From positions 1-17,553 of the forward strand of contig CAYVQU010000104.1 of assembly GCA_964453155.1 (NCBI GenBank): a stretch of DNA of 17,553 nucleotides, given 5' to 3'. Below the pieces are notes generated by a model. That model worked only from the letters and a program-made list of their open reading frames with translations. It was not told the origin of the DNA and ran no database searches. Origin of the DNA: CAYVQU01 sp964453155 (GTDB lineage Bacteria; Chloroflexota; Anaerolineae; Anaerolineales; UBA11858). A program made the position numbers and the translations under genes. This document shows, piece by piece, positions 1 to 5,679 of this stretch; the stretch's first letter is position 1, and each line of letters starts with the position of its first letter.

Positions 1-587
1 GCTACCACCAAGCAGCCGGGGTTGATCGTCAATTGTTTTAGGGTACGAGAGATATATTCCAACTCCTCCCGTCGAGTGCCTTTGCGCTCTTGGGTACTCA
101 TAAGTTGAACATAGTCGATGAAGACCACCTGGGGTTTGTATTGATGCACCATGGCGGCGACTTGCTCCACCTGGAACACACCGTAAGCTGAACCACCGGT
201 GTACATTTCGATCTCGCCCTTAGCGATGTGCAACTCGTCGAAGTCAGTGCCGGTCAGGTTCACATCTCTGAACTTGGTCATACTCACCCCTGAGACATTC
301 GAGAACATACGAGCGCCGACCTGCATGTTGTCCATCTCAAGCGTGATATTCAAGATGTTCATCTCCTGCTTGCCAAACTGTGTCAGCAGCGAGATCACAA
401 AGGCGGTCTTACCAGACTTCTCCGGGCCACCAATGACCACGTACCACTTGCGGCCTAGGCCACCCAGGATTTTATTGATCTCAGGAATATGGGTGCGATA
501 CCCCCGGTGCGCTTCGGGGTTTTCGTGCATGTCCGTTTGCAGGTCTATAAACCCTGTTGCTAATTCAGGAAAGGTTAGAAATTCCAT
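1..587 (-). CDS. DnaB-like replicative helicase, C-terminal RecA-type domain (partial)
   Basis: This reading frame starts at ATG 587 and is still open at the window edge, so about 195 residues of N-terminal sequence are visible. It shows a RecA-fold ATPase: Walker A GGPEKSGKT after the lead-in INKILGGLGRKWYVVI, Walker B VVFIDYVQLMS, then EYISRTLKQL, which matches the DnaB stretch ISRxLKxLA. There is no room for the DnaB N-terminal primase-interaction domain, because the ATPase lead-in begins about 30 residues from the start. It is therefore a short phage- or element-type helicase. The start follows the loader stop codon directly (TAG then ATG), so the two are probably translationally coupled. 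It likely unwinds DNA when the element replicates. A RadA/KaiC-like ATPase is the alternative, but the loader next door favours a helicase. Confidence 0.82.
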   Translation of the reverse strand, partial: MEFLTFPELATGFIDLQTDMHENPEAHRGYRTHIPEINKILGGLGRKWYVVIGGPEKSGKTAFVISLLTQFGKQEMNILNITLEMDNMQVGARMFSNVSGVSMTKFRDVNLTGTDFDELHIAKGEIEMYTGGSAYGVFQVEQVAAMVHQYKPQVVFIDYVQLMSTQERKGTRREELEYISRTLKQLTINPGCLVV

Positions 588-1409
588 CTAGCGCGCTCCT
601 CGGCGGCGGTAATCTCCGACTAAGATTACTGCTTTGTTCGTTTTGTCTGCGTCACTTAGGCGGCTGTTTACCCGGCCATCAAACTTTGCTATCTCGACCG
701 GCCCCATATTGGTTGAAACTACCAGCGGCAGGTGTGGCCACATGTTGTATCGGTAGTTCACGATTGAGCGGAATTGAGCCTTGACGTAATCGGTGCTGTG
801 CTCGATCCCCAGGTCATCAAAGAGTAGAAAGGGGGCATTTTTGACAGCCTTCATGAACTGGTTCAATGTTTTGTTTGCCATTTCTTCGTGAAGTTGCTCT
901 TTGAAGTCATCGGCTGACAGGTATAGAGCGTAAGGCCCAAGTTGGTGGGCGATAGCCTTGAGCATGTGCGACTTACCACATCCATAGCCTCCGACCAGGA
1001 TGAGCCAACGGCGAGGGTCGTAAAGGAAGTCCCAGGCGGCATGTATCGCCGCCTGGAGGGTTGCTGACTTGTCCGGGCTATCCCATATCTCCAACTGTTG
1101 GAGAAAAAACCGCCCATTCATCGGGGAGCGTTTACCGGCGATGTCCTGGTTAAACTCGGTTGCTTTATGTGACAGATGGCACAGGCATTGAACTACTGTG
1201 CCGTTCTCGATCTCGATGGTGCAGTCTCCGTTGCACCGGGGACAGACTACGCTGTCACTTCCGAAGAAGTTTGTCACGATCTCAGTCGTAGATGGGTAGC
1301 GTTTGCCGGTGGCTTCTTCAACCGCTTTCCAGTTGTTAGTCTCCTTTCTCCAGTAGAGATAAGAGTACAGAGTGGTTGTGTAGACTAATCCGTTAGCGCC
1401 TATGCGCAT
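588..1409 (-). CDS. DnaC/IstB-like helicase loader ATPase with N-terminal zinc-finger-like motif
   Basis: The 273-residue protein has an AAA+ core: Walker A GGYGCGKS (140-147), Walker B FLLFDDLG (194-201), sensor-1 STN (232-234) and the arginine-finger region GRVNSRLSD near 245-253. This is the DnaC/DnaI/IstB pattern. Upstream, C56-x2-C59-x3-C63 and C75-x-C77-H78 could form a zinc-binding module, as helicase loaders often carry. The likely role is loading the DnaB-like helicase encoded immediately downstream. ATG 1409 was chosen because GGAGGG lies 5-6 bases upstream. Only 9 bases separate it from the preceding stop, so it belongs to the leftward replication operon. IstB of an insertion sequence is unlikely because no IstA-type transposase gene is present. 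Confidence 0.85.
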   Translation of the reverse strand: MRIGANGLVYTTTLYSYLYWRKETNNWKAVEEATGKRYPSTTEIVTNFFGSDSVVCPRCNGDCTIEIENGTVVQCLCHLSHKATEFNQDIAGKRSPMNGRFFLQQLEIWDSPDKSATLQAAIHAAWDFLYDPRRWLILVGGYGCGKSHMLKAIAHQLGPYALYLSADDFKEQLHEEMANKTLNQFMKAVKNAPFLLFDDLGIEHSTDYVKAQFRSIVNYRYNMWPHLPLVVSTNMGPVEIAKFDGRVNSRLSDADKTNKAVILVGDYRRRGAR

Positions 1410-1418
1410 GATGCCCTC

Positions 1419-2105
1419 CTATGCCAGCATCCTTTGGCGTTCTTGCTCCAGGTAGCGTTCTAACTCATCCTGGTTTGGCTCCTGCATTCCTGCGCCTAAT
1501 TCAACCCCTTCAGGCATCTCCAGGCTGTCTACTGTGACGGTATCTTCAGCTTTAGCGACCCAATCGGTCTTTTTTTCTTCGTTCTGGATGGCTTTCAACA
1601 AATTGGGGAATGTGACTTTTATGCCACCGCTAAAGGGGGCGCCACCCCGCTTGCGCCCGTTCATATTCTCTGCGATCTCGATCCGGTTCTCAACCCATTC
1701 GGTTGGATACTTACTGGTGATGCCGCTGGTCAGTGGCATCATTGCCTTTTCGATTAGCTTCCATTGGGTTTTCTCGCCATTCCCCTTGACCTTTTTGTAG
1801 CGCGTGCGCCCACAGGCGTGTAACGCTCGAATTGCTAAGGGCGTTTCAGGGGTAGCCCACTTTGGAAGAGTACCTGCCTGCTCTTGATCCCCGAACTCAT
1901 CCCCTGGTTCACCGTAGGTAGGCTCAGGAATGTCAACCGTAGGGCCCTTGACCTGCCGGGGTTTTTGGGCTGGCTTCCCTGAGCCAGTTTCCGATTGGCC
2001 GGGTTCATCGTTCTCCGGCGAAGCCGGGGAACTTAAGCTAGTCTCTGGTAGTCTCTGTGTAGTCTCTGGTATAGGTCCTCCCAACTTGGTATCCCCCCCT
2101 CCCAA
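1419..2105 (-). CDS. C-terminal part of phage-type replication initiator, in the -1 frame of the upstream gene
   Basis: The frame is open from a TGA near 2190. Its first possible start inside the overlap is a TTG at 2105, and no ATG is available there, so independent initiation looks weak. From TTG it would give 228 residues: a Pro/Glu-rich linker (about 8-80), then a basic helical region including RALHACGRTRYKKVKG and YPTEWVENRIEIAENMNGRK. The second stretch recalls the C-terminal domain of DnaD-like replisome organisers, but similarity is weak by eye. It overlaps the HTH gene 2033-2533 by 73 bases. That protein plus this one would make a normal initiator (DNA-binding N-terminus, linker, helicase-interaction C-terminus). 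I infer one gene joined by -1 frameshifting at the G7 run, or split by a 1-bp change there. Confidence 0.6.
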   Translation of the reverse strand: MGGGDTKLGGPIPETTQRLPETSLSSPASPENDEPGQSETGSGKPAQKPRQVKGPTVDIPEPTYGEPGDEFGDQEQAGTLPKWATPETPLAIRALHACGRTRYKKVKGNGEKTQWKLIEKAMMPLTSGITSKYPTEWVENRIEIAENMNGRKRGGAPFSGGIKVTFPNLLKAIQNEEKKTDWVAKAEDTVTVDSLEMPEGVELGAGMQEPNQDELERYLEQERQRMLA

Positions 2106-2533
2106 TCTGGTATCCTCCCCCCTCCCAACTTGGGAGGGGGGGCATCTTCCACCGTTTCTGCGGTTTCTGTGGGTTGCTTTGCTTTCTGTAGAGCGTCATA
2201 CACTGTACGGAGGGCGTGTTGATCAATCGTGTACCACTTGGTTTGATCGTAGCCTTTCTGATTGAGTTCGTCAGTTGAGAGAACTACGCCAAAGGTTACT
2301 AAGTTATGCAGGATACGCCGGATTGTTCTGGCGCTCCAAAAGGGGAAGTTCTCTCGCCACTGCTCGACAGTATTTCGTACCCATCGGCGGTCTTCGTGGA
2401 CTGTGCCGATGTTGCTCTTGCCAATCCAGTAATTGATTTGCTGGAGTACGATAGCCTCGTTGAGGCCAAAGGCTTCAGCTAGTTTCGGACGGATGATGAG
2501 CGGTTGCTCGTTGAATAGAATGTCTTCGTTCAT
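2033..2533 (-). CDS. Replication initiator, N-terminal winged-helix part (166 aa)
   Basis: Residues about 15-110 match the N-terminal domain of phage replication initiators: LNEAIVLQQINYWI, then RRWVRNTVEQWRENFPFWS, then ARTIRRILHNLVTFGVVLS and YDQTKWYTID. This domain binds origin DNA. After residue 120 the frame enters a Gly/Pro/Trp repeat region encoded by direct DNA repeats and stops at a TAA at 2033-2035, giving a shorter protein than usual for the family. The missing C-terminal part continues in the -1 frame (1419-2105). Start ATG 2533 has AGGA about 7 bases upstream, inside the end of the preceding gene. The product should recruit the loader and helicase encoded downstream. Confidence 0.78.
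   Translation of the reverse strand: MNEDILFNEQPLIIRPKLAEAFGLNEAIVLQQINYWIGKSNIGTVHEDRRWVRNTVEQWRENFPFWSARTIRRILHNLVTFGVVLSTDELNQKGYDQTKWYTIDQHALRTVYDALQKAKQPTETAETVEDAPPPKLGGGRIPDWEGGIPSWEDLYQRLHRDYQRLA
2039..2141 (-). repeat. Two families of direct repeats plus G-rich palindrome inside the initiator gene (candidate replication origin)
   Basis: Plus-strand TAGTCTCTG occurs three times, at 2039-2047, 2049-2057 and 2060-2068. The 10- and 11-bp steps are about one helical turn. A second unit, CCTCCCAAYYTGGTATCC, occurs at 2077-2094 and 2098-2115, with a partial third copy from 2121. A palindrome with 12-bp perfect arms and a 1-base centre spans 2117-2141 (arms CCCCCCTCCCAA and TTGGGAGGGGGG). 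The minus strand carries at least four runs of three or more G within about 45 bases and could form a G-quadruplex. Lambdoid phages keep their origin iterons inside the initiator gene; by analogy this is a candidate origin. Initiator binding is inferred. Confidence 0.5.
2093..2099 (-). promoter_or_regulatory. Candidate -1 frameshift heptamer G_GGG_GGG
   Basis: In the frame of gene 2033-2533 the codons here read GAG GGG GGG ATA, so the seven G residues form an in-phase X_XXY_YYZ heptamer. Slipping back one base moves the ribosome exactly into the 1419-2105 frame, giving a full-length initiator. A G-rich hairpin-forming palindrome lies just 5' of the site in the transcript; no strong 3' pseudoknot is evident by eye. 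A simple undercalled homopolymer (8 G rather than 7) would give the same joined frame. Confidence 0.4.
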
Positions 2534-2541
2534 TGTCGATC

Positions 2542-2799
2542 CTATTGCACTTTCTCTGTGCCATTCTCAGGCATGTGCAGGATCAGCGTACTAAGCAGCG
2601 CTTGCTTTGGGACACGTAGCCATCCCTGACCATTTTCCTTAGGCAGTCTCAGGTACGGGATGCGGTTTTCTTTGATCCAGTTGCGTATTGTTTGCTCCTC
2701 AACTCTCATTAGCGTGGACACTTGAGGGACGGTCAGTAATTCGGCCTTCAAGATAGCTTCAACTGCTGCGGTGCTCGGTTTTGCGGGGATGGTCGTCAT
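2542..2799 (-). CDS. Excisionase-like small HTH DNA-binding protein
   Basis: The 85-residue protein is built around one MerR/excisionase-type helix-turn-helix: LLTVPQVSTLMRVEEQTIRN (from about residue 21), then WIKENRIPYLRL, then GWLRVPKQALLSTL. This matches the helix_turn_helix_17/AlpA/Xis fold that binds DNA through a winged helix with a 'W..xG.IP..R' wing. In integrated elements such proteins act as excisionase or as small regulators of the early operon. The start ATG 2799 has GGAG about 7 bases upstream. The stop lies 8 bases before the initiator gene, so they are probably co-transcribed. Whether it directs excision or regulates transcription cannot be decided from the sequence. Confidence 0.75.
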   Translation of the reverse strand: MTTIPAKPSTAAVEAILKAELLTVPQVSTLMRVEEQTIRNWIKENRIPYLRLPKENGQGWLRVPKQALLSTLILHMPENGTEKVQ

Positions 2800-2830
2800 G
2801 TAAAGCTCCTATAAGTGATAAGACACAAAA

Positions 2831-2863
2831 GGTCGCTATCCCTACTTTTGAGAGATAGCGACC
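2831..2863 (-). terminator. Hairpin terminator between membrane-protein gene and HTH gene
   Basis: Perfect 10-bp arms GGTCGCTATC (2831-2840) and GATAGCGACC (2854-2863) enclose a 13-base loop. On the minus strand the hairpin is followed by TTTTGTGTCTT, a short U-rich tail. It lies 17 bases after the stop of the membrane-protein gene, so it probably ends or attenuates that transcript before the replication genes. The tail is weak, so read-through is likely. Confidence 0.55.
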
Positions 2864-2879
2864 CCTTGGTTGATAATAT

Positions 2880-3542
2880 TTACTTGCGGCTGTGAGCTGC
2901 GTAAGCGTTGCTTTGACGTTGTCGTTTCTTGCGTTGTCCAGAGTTGCGCTGCGGCTTTCTAGTTTGCACCTGTGCTGGTCGCGGTGTTACTGAGTTCATG
3001 ATCGTGCGGTAGCCCTGGTTTTTGAACAACTCGATGAGCGGTTCATTCAGGCCACAAACCAGGATGACTAAAATCCAGGTGGCCCAATACAGGAAGGATG
3101 TCTGCGCCATCGGGCGGGGCCAGGCCATTGGTGAACCACCGTAAAACCATTCGACGATCGTGCCGTCAACGCCGGTCTCGACCAGAGCAACTACGCCCCC
3201 GAATATGATGGACTTCCACCGTTCCCGCCAGTCTTCGGTGCGCAAGATGTTGCGCCATAGTCGATACTGTAATGCCGAGATCGCGAAGCTGAAGATTGAC
3301 ATCACAATCAACAAGAGGGTGAAGCGATAACCACCCACTTGAAACTCTGCTCCGACTTGCTGGTCAGCCGCTAGAGCGAAGGCTAAGCCGCCGAAGATTG
3401 TGTCAATCGAATAGAACGCCAACCCCCCAACGTTCTCGATGAACAACTGTTGCATCGCTGCGAGATAGCTGATACCTGCTTGTGACGTAGTGTCGACGCC
3501 ATCGTGAAAGGTTTGCGGATCAAATTGCTTATTGTTTTTCAT
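2880..3542 (-). CDS. Four-helix membrane protein of the integrated element, function unknown
   Basis: The 220-residue protein has no motif I recognise. Hydrophobic segments at about 35-58, 72-93, 111-131 and 147-167 suggest four membrane helices. A soluble N-terminus of about 30 residues precedes them. The last 35 residues are strongly basic (TRKPQRNSGQRKKRQRQ) and should lie in the cytoplasm by the positive-inside rule. There is no signal peptide. It is the first gene of the leftward operon behind a strong promoter, and start ATG 3542 has GGAGGA 8 bases upstream, so it should be well expressed. Candidates are a conjugation or DNA-transfer membrane component, a replication membrane anchor or an exclusion protein; none can be chosen on sequence alone. 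Confidence 0.7.
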   Translation of the reverse strand: MKNNKQFDPQTFHDGVDTTSQAGISYLAAMQQLFIENVGGLAFYSIDTIFGGLAFALAADQQVGAEFQVGGYRFTLLLIVMSIFSFAISALQYRLWRNILRTEDWRERWKSIIFGGVVALVETGVDGTIVEWFYGGSPMAWPRPMAQTSFLYWATWILVILVCGLNEPLIELFKNQGYRTIMNSVTPRPAQVQTRKPQRNSGQRKKRQRQSNAYAAHSRK

Positions 3543-3622
3543 GTTAAGGTTCCTCCATGTTGAGTTTTGGCATCTGCAGCACCGGGCCTCAGCCTGGGTT
3601 CAACCTGTCAGTACAAAACATT

Positions 3623-3644
3623 ACCTACAAGTATAATTGTAAGT
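3623..3644. promoter_or_regulatory. Dyad overlapping the -10 box: candidate repressor operator
   Basis: Arms ACCTACAA (3623-3630) and TTGTAAGT (3637-3644) are inverted repeats matching at 7 of 8 positions around a 6-base spacer. The dyad covers the -10 box of the leftward promoter. The repressor encoded 150 bases away is the natural candidate to bind it; that link is inferred. Confidence 0.4.
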
Positions 3645-3659
3645 GCCTATTACTGTCAA
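3630..3659 (-). promoter_or_regulatory. Strong sigma-70-type promoter for the leftward operon
   Basis: On the minus strand a consensus TTGACA (3659-3654) is followed after 18 bases by TATACT (3635-3630). Transcription would begin near 3622, about 80 bases upstream of the membrane-protein start. Confidence 0.65.
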
Positions 3660-3670
3660 GAAACAAGTGA

Positions 3671-3700
3671 TTGCCAAAAAACATAATTTTCTGGTAATAT
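3671..3700 (+). promoter_or_regulatory. Candidate promoter for repressor and integrase genes
   Basis: TTGCCA (3671-3676), an 18-base spacer and TAATAT (3695-3700) form a moderate promoter. It points away from the leftward one, with 11 bases between the two -35 boxes. A 6-bp hairpin (TCTCCG/CGGAGA, 3737-3754) lies in its leader. Confidence 0.4.
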
Positions 3701-3787
3701 TTAGGTGAATGTCCTGTTAGGGAAGCGGAATATTCATCTCCGAATGGTCGGAGAAACAGTGATAGACAAAGTTGAGGAATGAAAAAT

Positions 3788-4126
3788 ATGCAAGAAAAAT
3801 TGTTGAGTTGGCTCGATGAGAATATGGCATCAAGAGGTTTCACCAGTGATCGGCAGCTTTGTTTAGCCGCTGATTTGGCGACCTCTGCATTGTCAAAAAC
3901 TCGGACAGGAGTCCAACCACTTGGGTGGAAGGCTTGCGCCAAGATTGCTGATGCGATGGGGGTGAGTCGCCAACTTGTATTTGAGTTGGCTGAACTCGTC
4001 GATGAGCAGCCTGAGTGGGATGCTGAAGTAACTCACGTAATGAATGAGTTGCTCACGCTAGATGAAAAGGATCAGGCTGAGATCGCCGCTCTGATCCGCT
4101 TCAAGAAACAGCAACAAGATAAGTAA
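3788..4126 (+). CDS. Xre/CI-like repressor of the integrated element
   Basis: The protein of about 112 residues has an N-terminal five-helix HTH of the lambda-repressor type: RGFTSDRQLCLAADLATSAL, then SKTRTGVQPLGWKACAKIAD, then AMGVSRQLVFELAEL. The C-terminal part (EVTHVMNELLTLDEKDQAEI) is the helical tail common in short Xre regulators. It has no LexA/CI-like self-cleavage domain, so induction would not work by RecA-stimulated autocleavage. I chose ATG 3788, with GAGG 10 bases upstream; an in-frame ATG at 3779 leaves only 1 base between GAGG and the start. It sits between the divergent control region and the integrase gene, which fits a repressor of the leftward operon. Confidence 0.75.
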   Translation: MQEKLLSWLDENMASRGFTSDRQLCLAADLATSALSKTRTGVQPLGWKACAKIADAMGVSRQLVFELAELVDEQPEWDAEVTHVMNELLTLDEKDQAEIAALIRFKKQQQDK

Positions 4127-4167
4127 CTACCCTGCGGCGTTACAACTGAATAGTATGCCCTGAGCCA

Positions 4168-5304
4168 ATGGCTAAACGAAGAACATCTGGAGAGGGGACT
4201 ATTTACAAAACTGAGCGCGGTAAATATCGCGCTCAGATCGTTATAAATGGTCGCCGTAAATCGAAGACTGCCGACACTGCTAAAGAGTGCCGGACTTGGC
4301 TCGCGGAGCAACGTGATTACATCGACAAGGGGAAGGTATCTGCTTACAGCAGTAGGCCACTAAACGAGCTGATAGACAACTGGTTGATCAGCACAAGGGC
4401 CACGGTTAGACCCCTTACCTACCATCACTACACCAACCGACTTGATCGACATATCCGTCCAGCATTGGGCGCGATGTCGGTCGAGTCAATCACACCAACA
4501 GTCATCCAGGCCGTCATCGATGACTACATGCGGAATGGACTGTGGTCTGACCACACCCGGCGAGCATTTGCTAACCTGAGAAGCGTGCTCAGGCGAGCGG
4601 ATATGATCGGGTATATCGCATTCAACCCTATGGACAGAGTTGACATGCCCACAAGTGCGTCAGCTCCTAACAAACAAAAGATCGACGTTTGGGATGCCGA
4701 CGAAGTGCGGGAGTACACTCACGCTATTGACGACCTGGGGATACGGCAGGGGAACTCTCTCAAGTTTGCTGTTGGCACAGGGGTAAGAATGGGTGAGCTT
4801 CTCGGTTTGAGATGGAGAGATGTAGACCTTGAAAGTGGTCGGGTAAAGATCACCAATCAATCTGTGCCAGTCCGAGGTAGTCAAAAGCCAGGGCTTGGCC
4901 CCCTGAAGAACGAAGCTAGTAGGCGAACTCTAACGATAGGGTCATATTTACTCACCGTCCTTCGCAGTCAATGTGATATGATTAGGGCCGAAATTGCCCT
5001 GGTTGGGGATCATTGGATCGACCATGATCTTGTGTTCCCGAACCGCACAGGATTTGTTTACAGTAGAACTCAAACCCGCGAAGCTCACGAAAAAGCGATT
5101 GAGGCATCGGGCCTAAAAAGGATCAGGTTTCACGATCTCCGACACACTGCCATTTCGCTGATGCTTCAGCAGAACGTTCCCATCGCAGAAGTTTCGAGAT
5201 ATGCAGGCCACGCAAATGTAGGTGTGACCTTGCGTGTTTATAGCCATTTCATCCCGCAGCGAGAGAGCAACGCAGCTGTGGTTATGGACAAAGTTTTCGG
5301 CTAA
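4168..5304 (+). CDS. Tyrosine recombinase integrase of the element
   Basis: The 378-residue protein has the full domain order of phage/ICE integrases. An AP2-like arm-binding domain (1-55, EGTIYKTERGKYRAQIVING) is followed by a SAM-like core-binding domain (about 62-160) and a catalytic domain (175-370). The catalytic set is complete: R207 (GTGVRMGELLGLRW), K247, H322 and R325 (RFHDLRHTA), H348 (YAGHANVG) and Y358 (LRVYSHF). It should therefore be active in integration and excision. The start ATG 4168 lacks a clear ribosome binding site, which would keep expression low. It is 41 bases downstream of the repressor and probably co-transcribed. As usual for this family, it sits at the element's end, so the junction should lie just downstream. 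Confidence 0.93.
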   Translation: MAKRRTSGEGTIYKTERGKYRAQIVINGRRKSKTADTAKECRTWLAEQRDYIDKGKVSAYSSRPLNELIDNWLISTRATVRPLTYHHYTNRLDRHIRPALGAMSVESITPTVIQAVIDDYMRNGLWSDHTRRAFANLRSVLRRADMIGYIAFNPMDRVDMPTSASAPNKQKIDVWDADEVREYTHAIDDLGIRQGNSLKFAVGTGVRMGELLGLRWRDVDLESGRVKITNQSVPVRGSQKPGLGPLKNEASRRTLTIGSYLLTVLRSQCDMIRAEIALVGDHWIDHDLVFPNRTGFVYSRTQTREAHEKAIEASGLKRIRFHDLRHTAISLMLQQNVPIAEVSRYAGHANVGVTLRVYSHFIPQRESNAAVVMDKVFG

Positions 5305-5305
5305 C

Positions 5306-5360
5306 TGCACCCGAATTGCACCCAATAACACCCCCTTTGATGAGAATGAAGGAGGGTGCA
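5306..5360. repeat. Three TGCACCC motifs next to the integrase gene (candidate attachment-region arm sites)
   Basis: TGCACCC occurs at 5306-5312 and 5317-5323 (11-bp step), and inverted as GGGTGCA at 5354-5360. Short repeated motifs beside an integrase gene are typical arm-type binding sites of tyrosine recombinases. The core attachment sequence cannot be named because the other end of the element is outside the window. The host boundary should lie between here and about 5431. Confidence 0.4.
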
Positions 5361-5382
5361 ACGAAAAATGGGTACATCAGTA

Positions 5383-5391
5383 TGATATACT
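5383..5391 (+). promoter_or_regulatory. Extended -10 promoter for the selenoprotein-trpS operon
   Basis: TGATATACT is a TGn extension plus the -10 box TATACT (5386-5391). No good -35 box is visible at the right distance, as expected for extended -10 promoters. Transcription would start near 5398. A small GGAAC/GTTCC hairpin (5402-5414) would lie at the 5' end of the leader. Confidence 0.45.
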
Positions 5392-5431
5392 CGGAACATT
5401 CGGAACTAAGTTCCATTATAGGAGTACACGG

Positions 5432-5677
5432 ATGAAAATCGAACTTATTTATTGTGCAGTTTGACACTACACTGATAGGGCCATCAGTATGATGACCGAA
5501 GTATTGAAAGAATTTGAAATGCAGATTGAAAATTTTACTTTAGTGCCTTCCGATGGCGGGAAATTTGAAGTTACCGTGGACGGAACCCTGGTTTATTCGA
5601 AATTAGAAACGGGGCAGCACGTATTTCCTGGTCAGGTAGCGGGGCTGATTAAGAAATATCTTGAGGAGAAAAAATAG
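5432..5677 (+). CDS. SelW-like (Rdx family) selenoprotein with in-frame TGA
   Basis: From ATG 5432 the frame reads MKIELIYCAV, TGA (5462-5464), then HYTDRAISMMTEVLKEFEMQ and on to a TAG at 5675-5677, 81 residues if TGA encodes selenocysteine (residue 11). The result is a complete Rdx/SelW thioredoxin-like protein. It has a first beta strand, the redox motif CAVU (CxxU) at residues 8-11, a helix, then FTLVPSDGGKFEVTVDG, LVYSKLETGQHVFPG and a C-terminal helix. This family uses CxxC or CxxU at exactly this place. AGGAG lies 7 bases before ATG 5432, while the downstream ATGs at 5489 and 5492 have no ribosome binding site. A hairpin directly follows the TGA. The likely role is a small thiol/selenol redox protein. 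Annotating 5489-5677 alone would lose the active site. No selenocysteine machinery lies in the window to confirm decoding. Confidence 0.85.
5462..5494 (+). promoter_or_regulatory. TGA (Sec) codon and candidate bacterial SECIS hairpin
   Basis: Immediately after TGA 5462-5464, positions 5465-5476 pair with 5483-5494. The top six pairs are perfect (ACTGAT/ATCAGT), and 10 of 12 positions pair overall, including one G-U, with two C-A mismatches. The 6-base apical loop is AGGGCC, with G at its second position. Bacterial SECIS elements are hairpins just downstream of UGA with G near the start of a small loop, bound by SelB. The loop begins 12 bases after UGA, a little nearer than the spacing I recall for search models, so the fit is good but not perfect. 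Confidence 0.65.
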
Positions 5678-5679
5678 GT

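Noticed and set aside
2039..2141. CRISPR-like array in the initiator repeats
   Set aside because: Units are short, only three copies each, with no regular unique spacers and no cas genes.
2038..2226. 62-residue minus-strand frame MINTPSVQC...
   Set aside because: It is a third frame through the repeat region, without a ribosome binding site; the repeats give Gly-rich peptides in every frame.
5489..5677. Separate 62-residue gene starting at ATG 5489
   Set aside because: It has no ribosome binding site, and the sequence upstream across the TGA completes the Rdx fold and its redox motif from a well-placed start at 5432.
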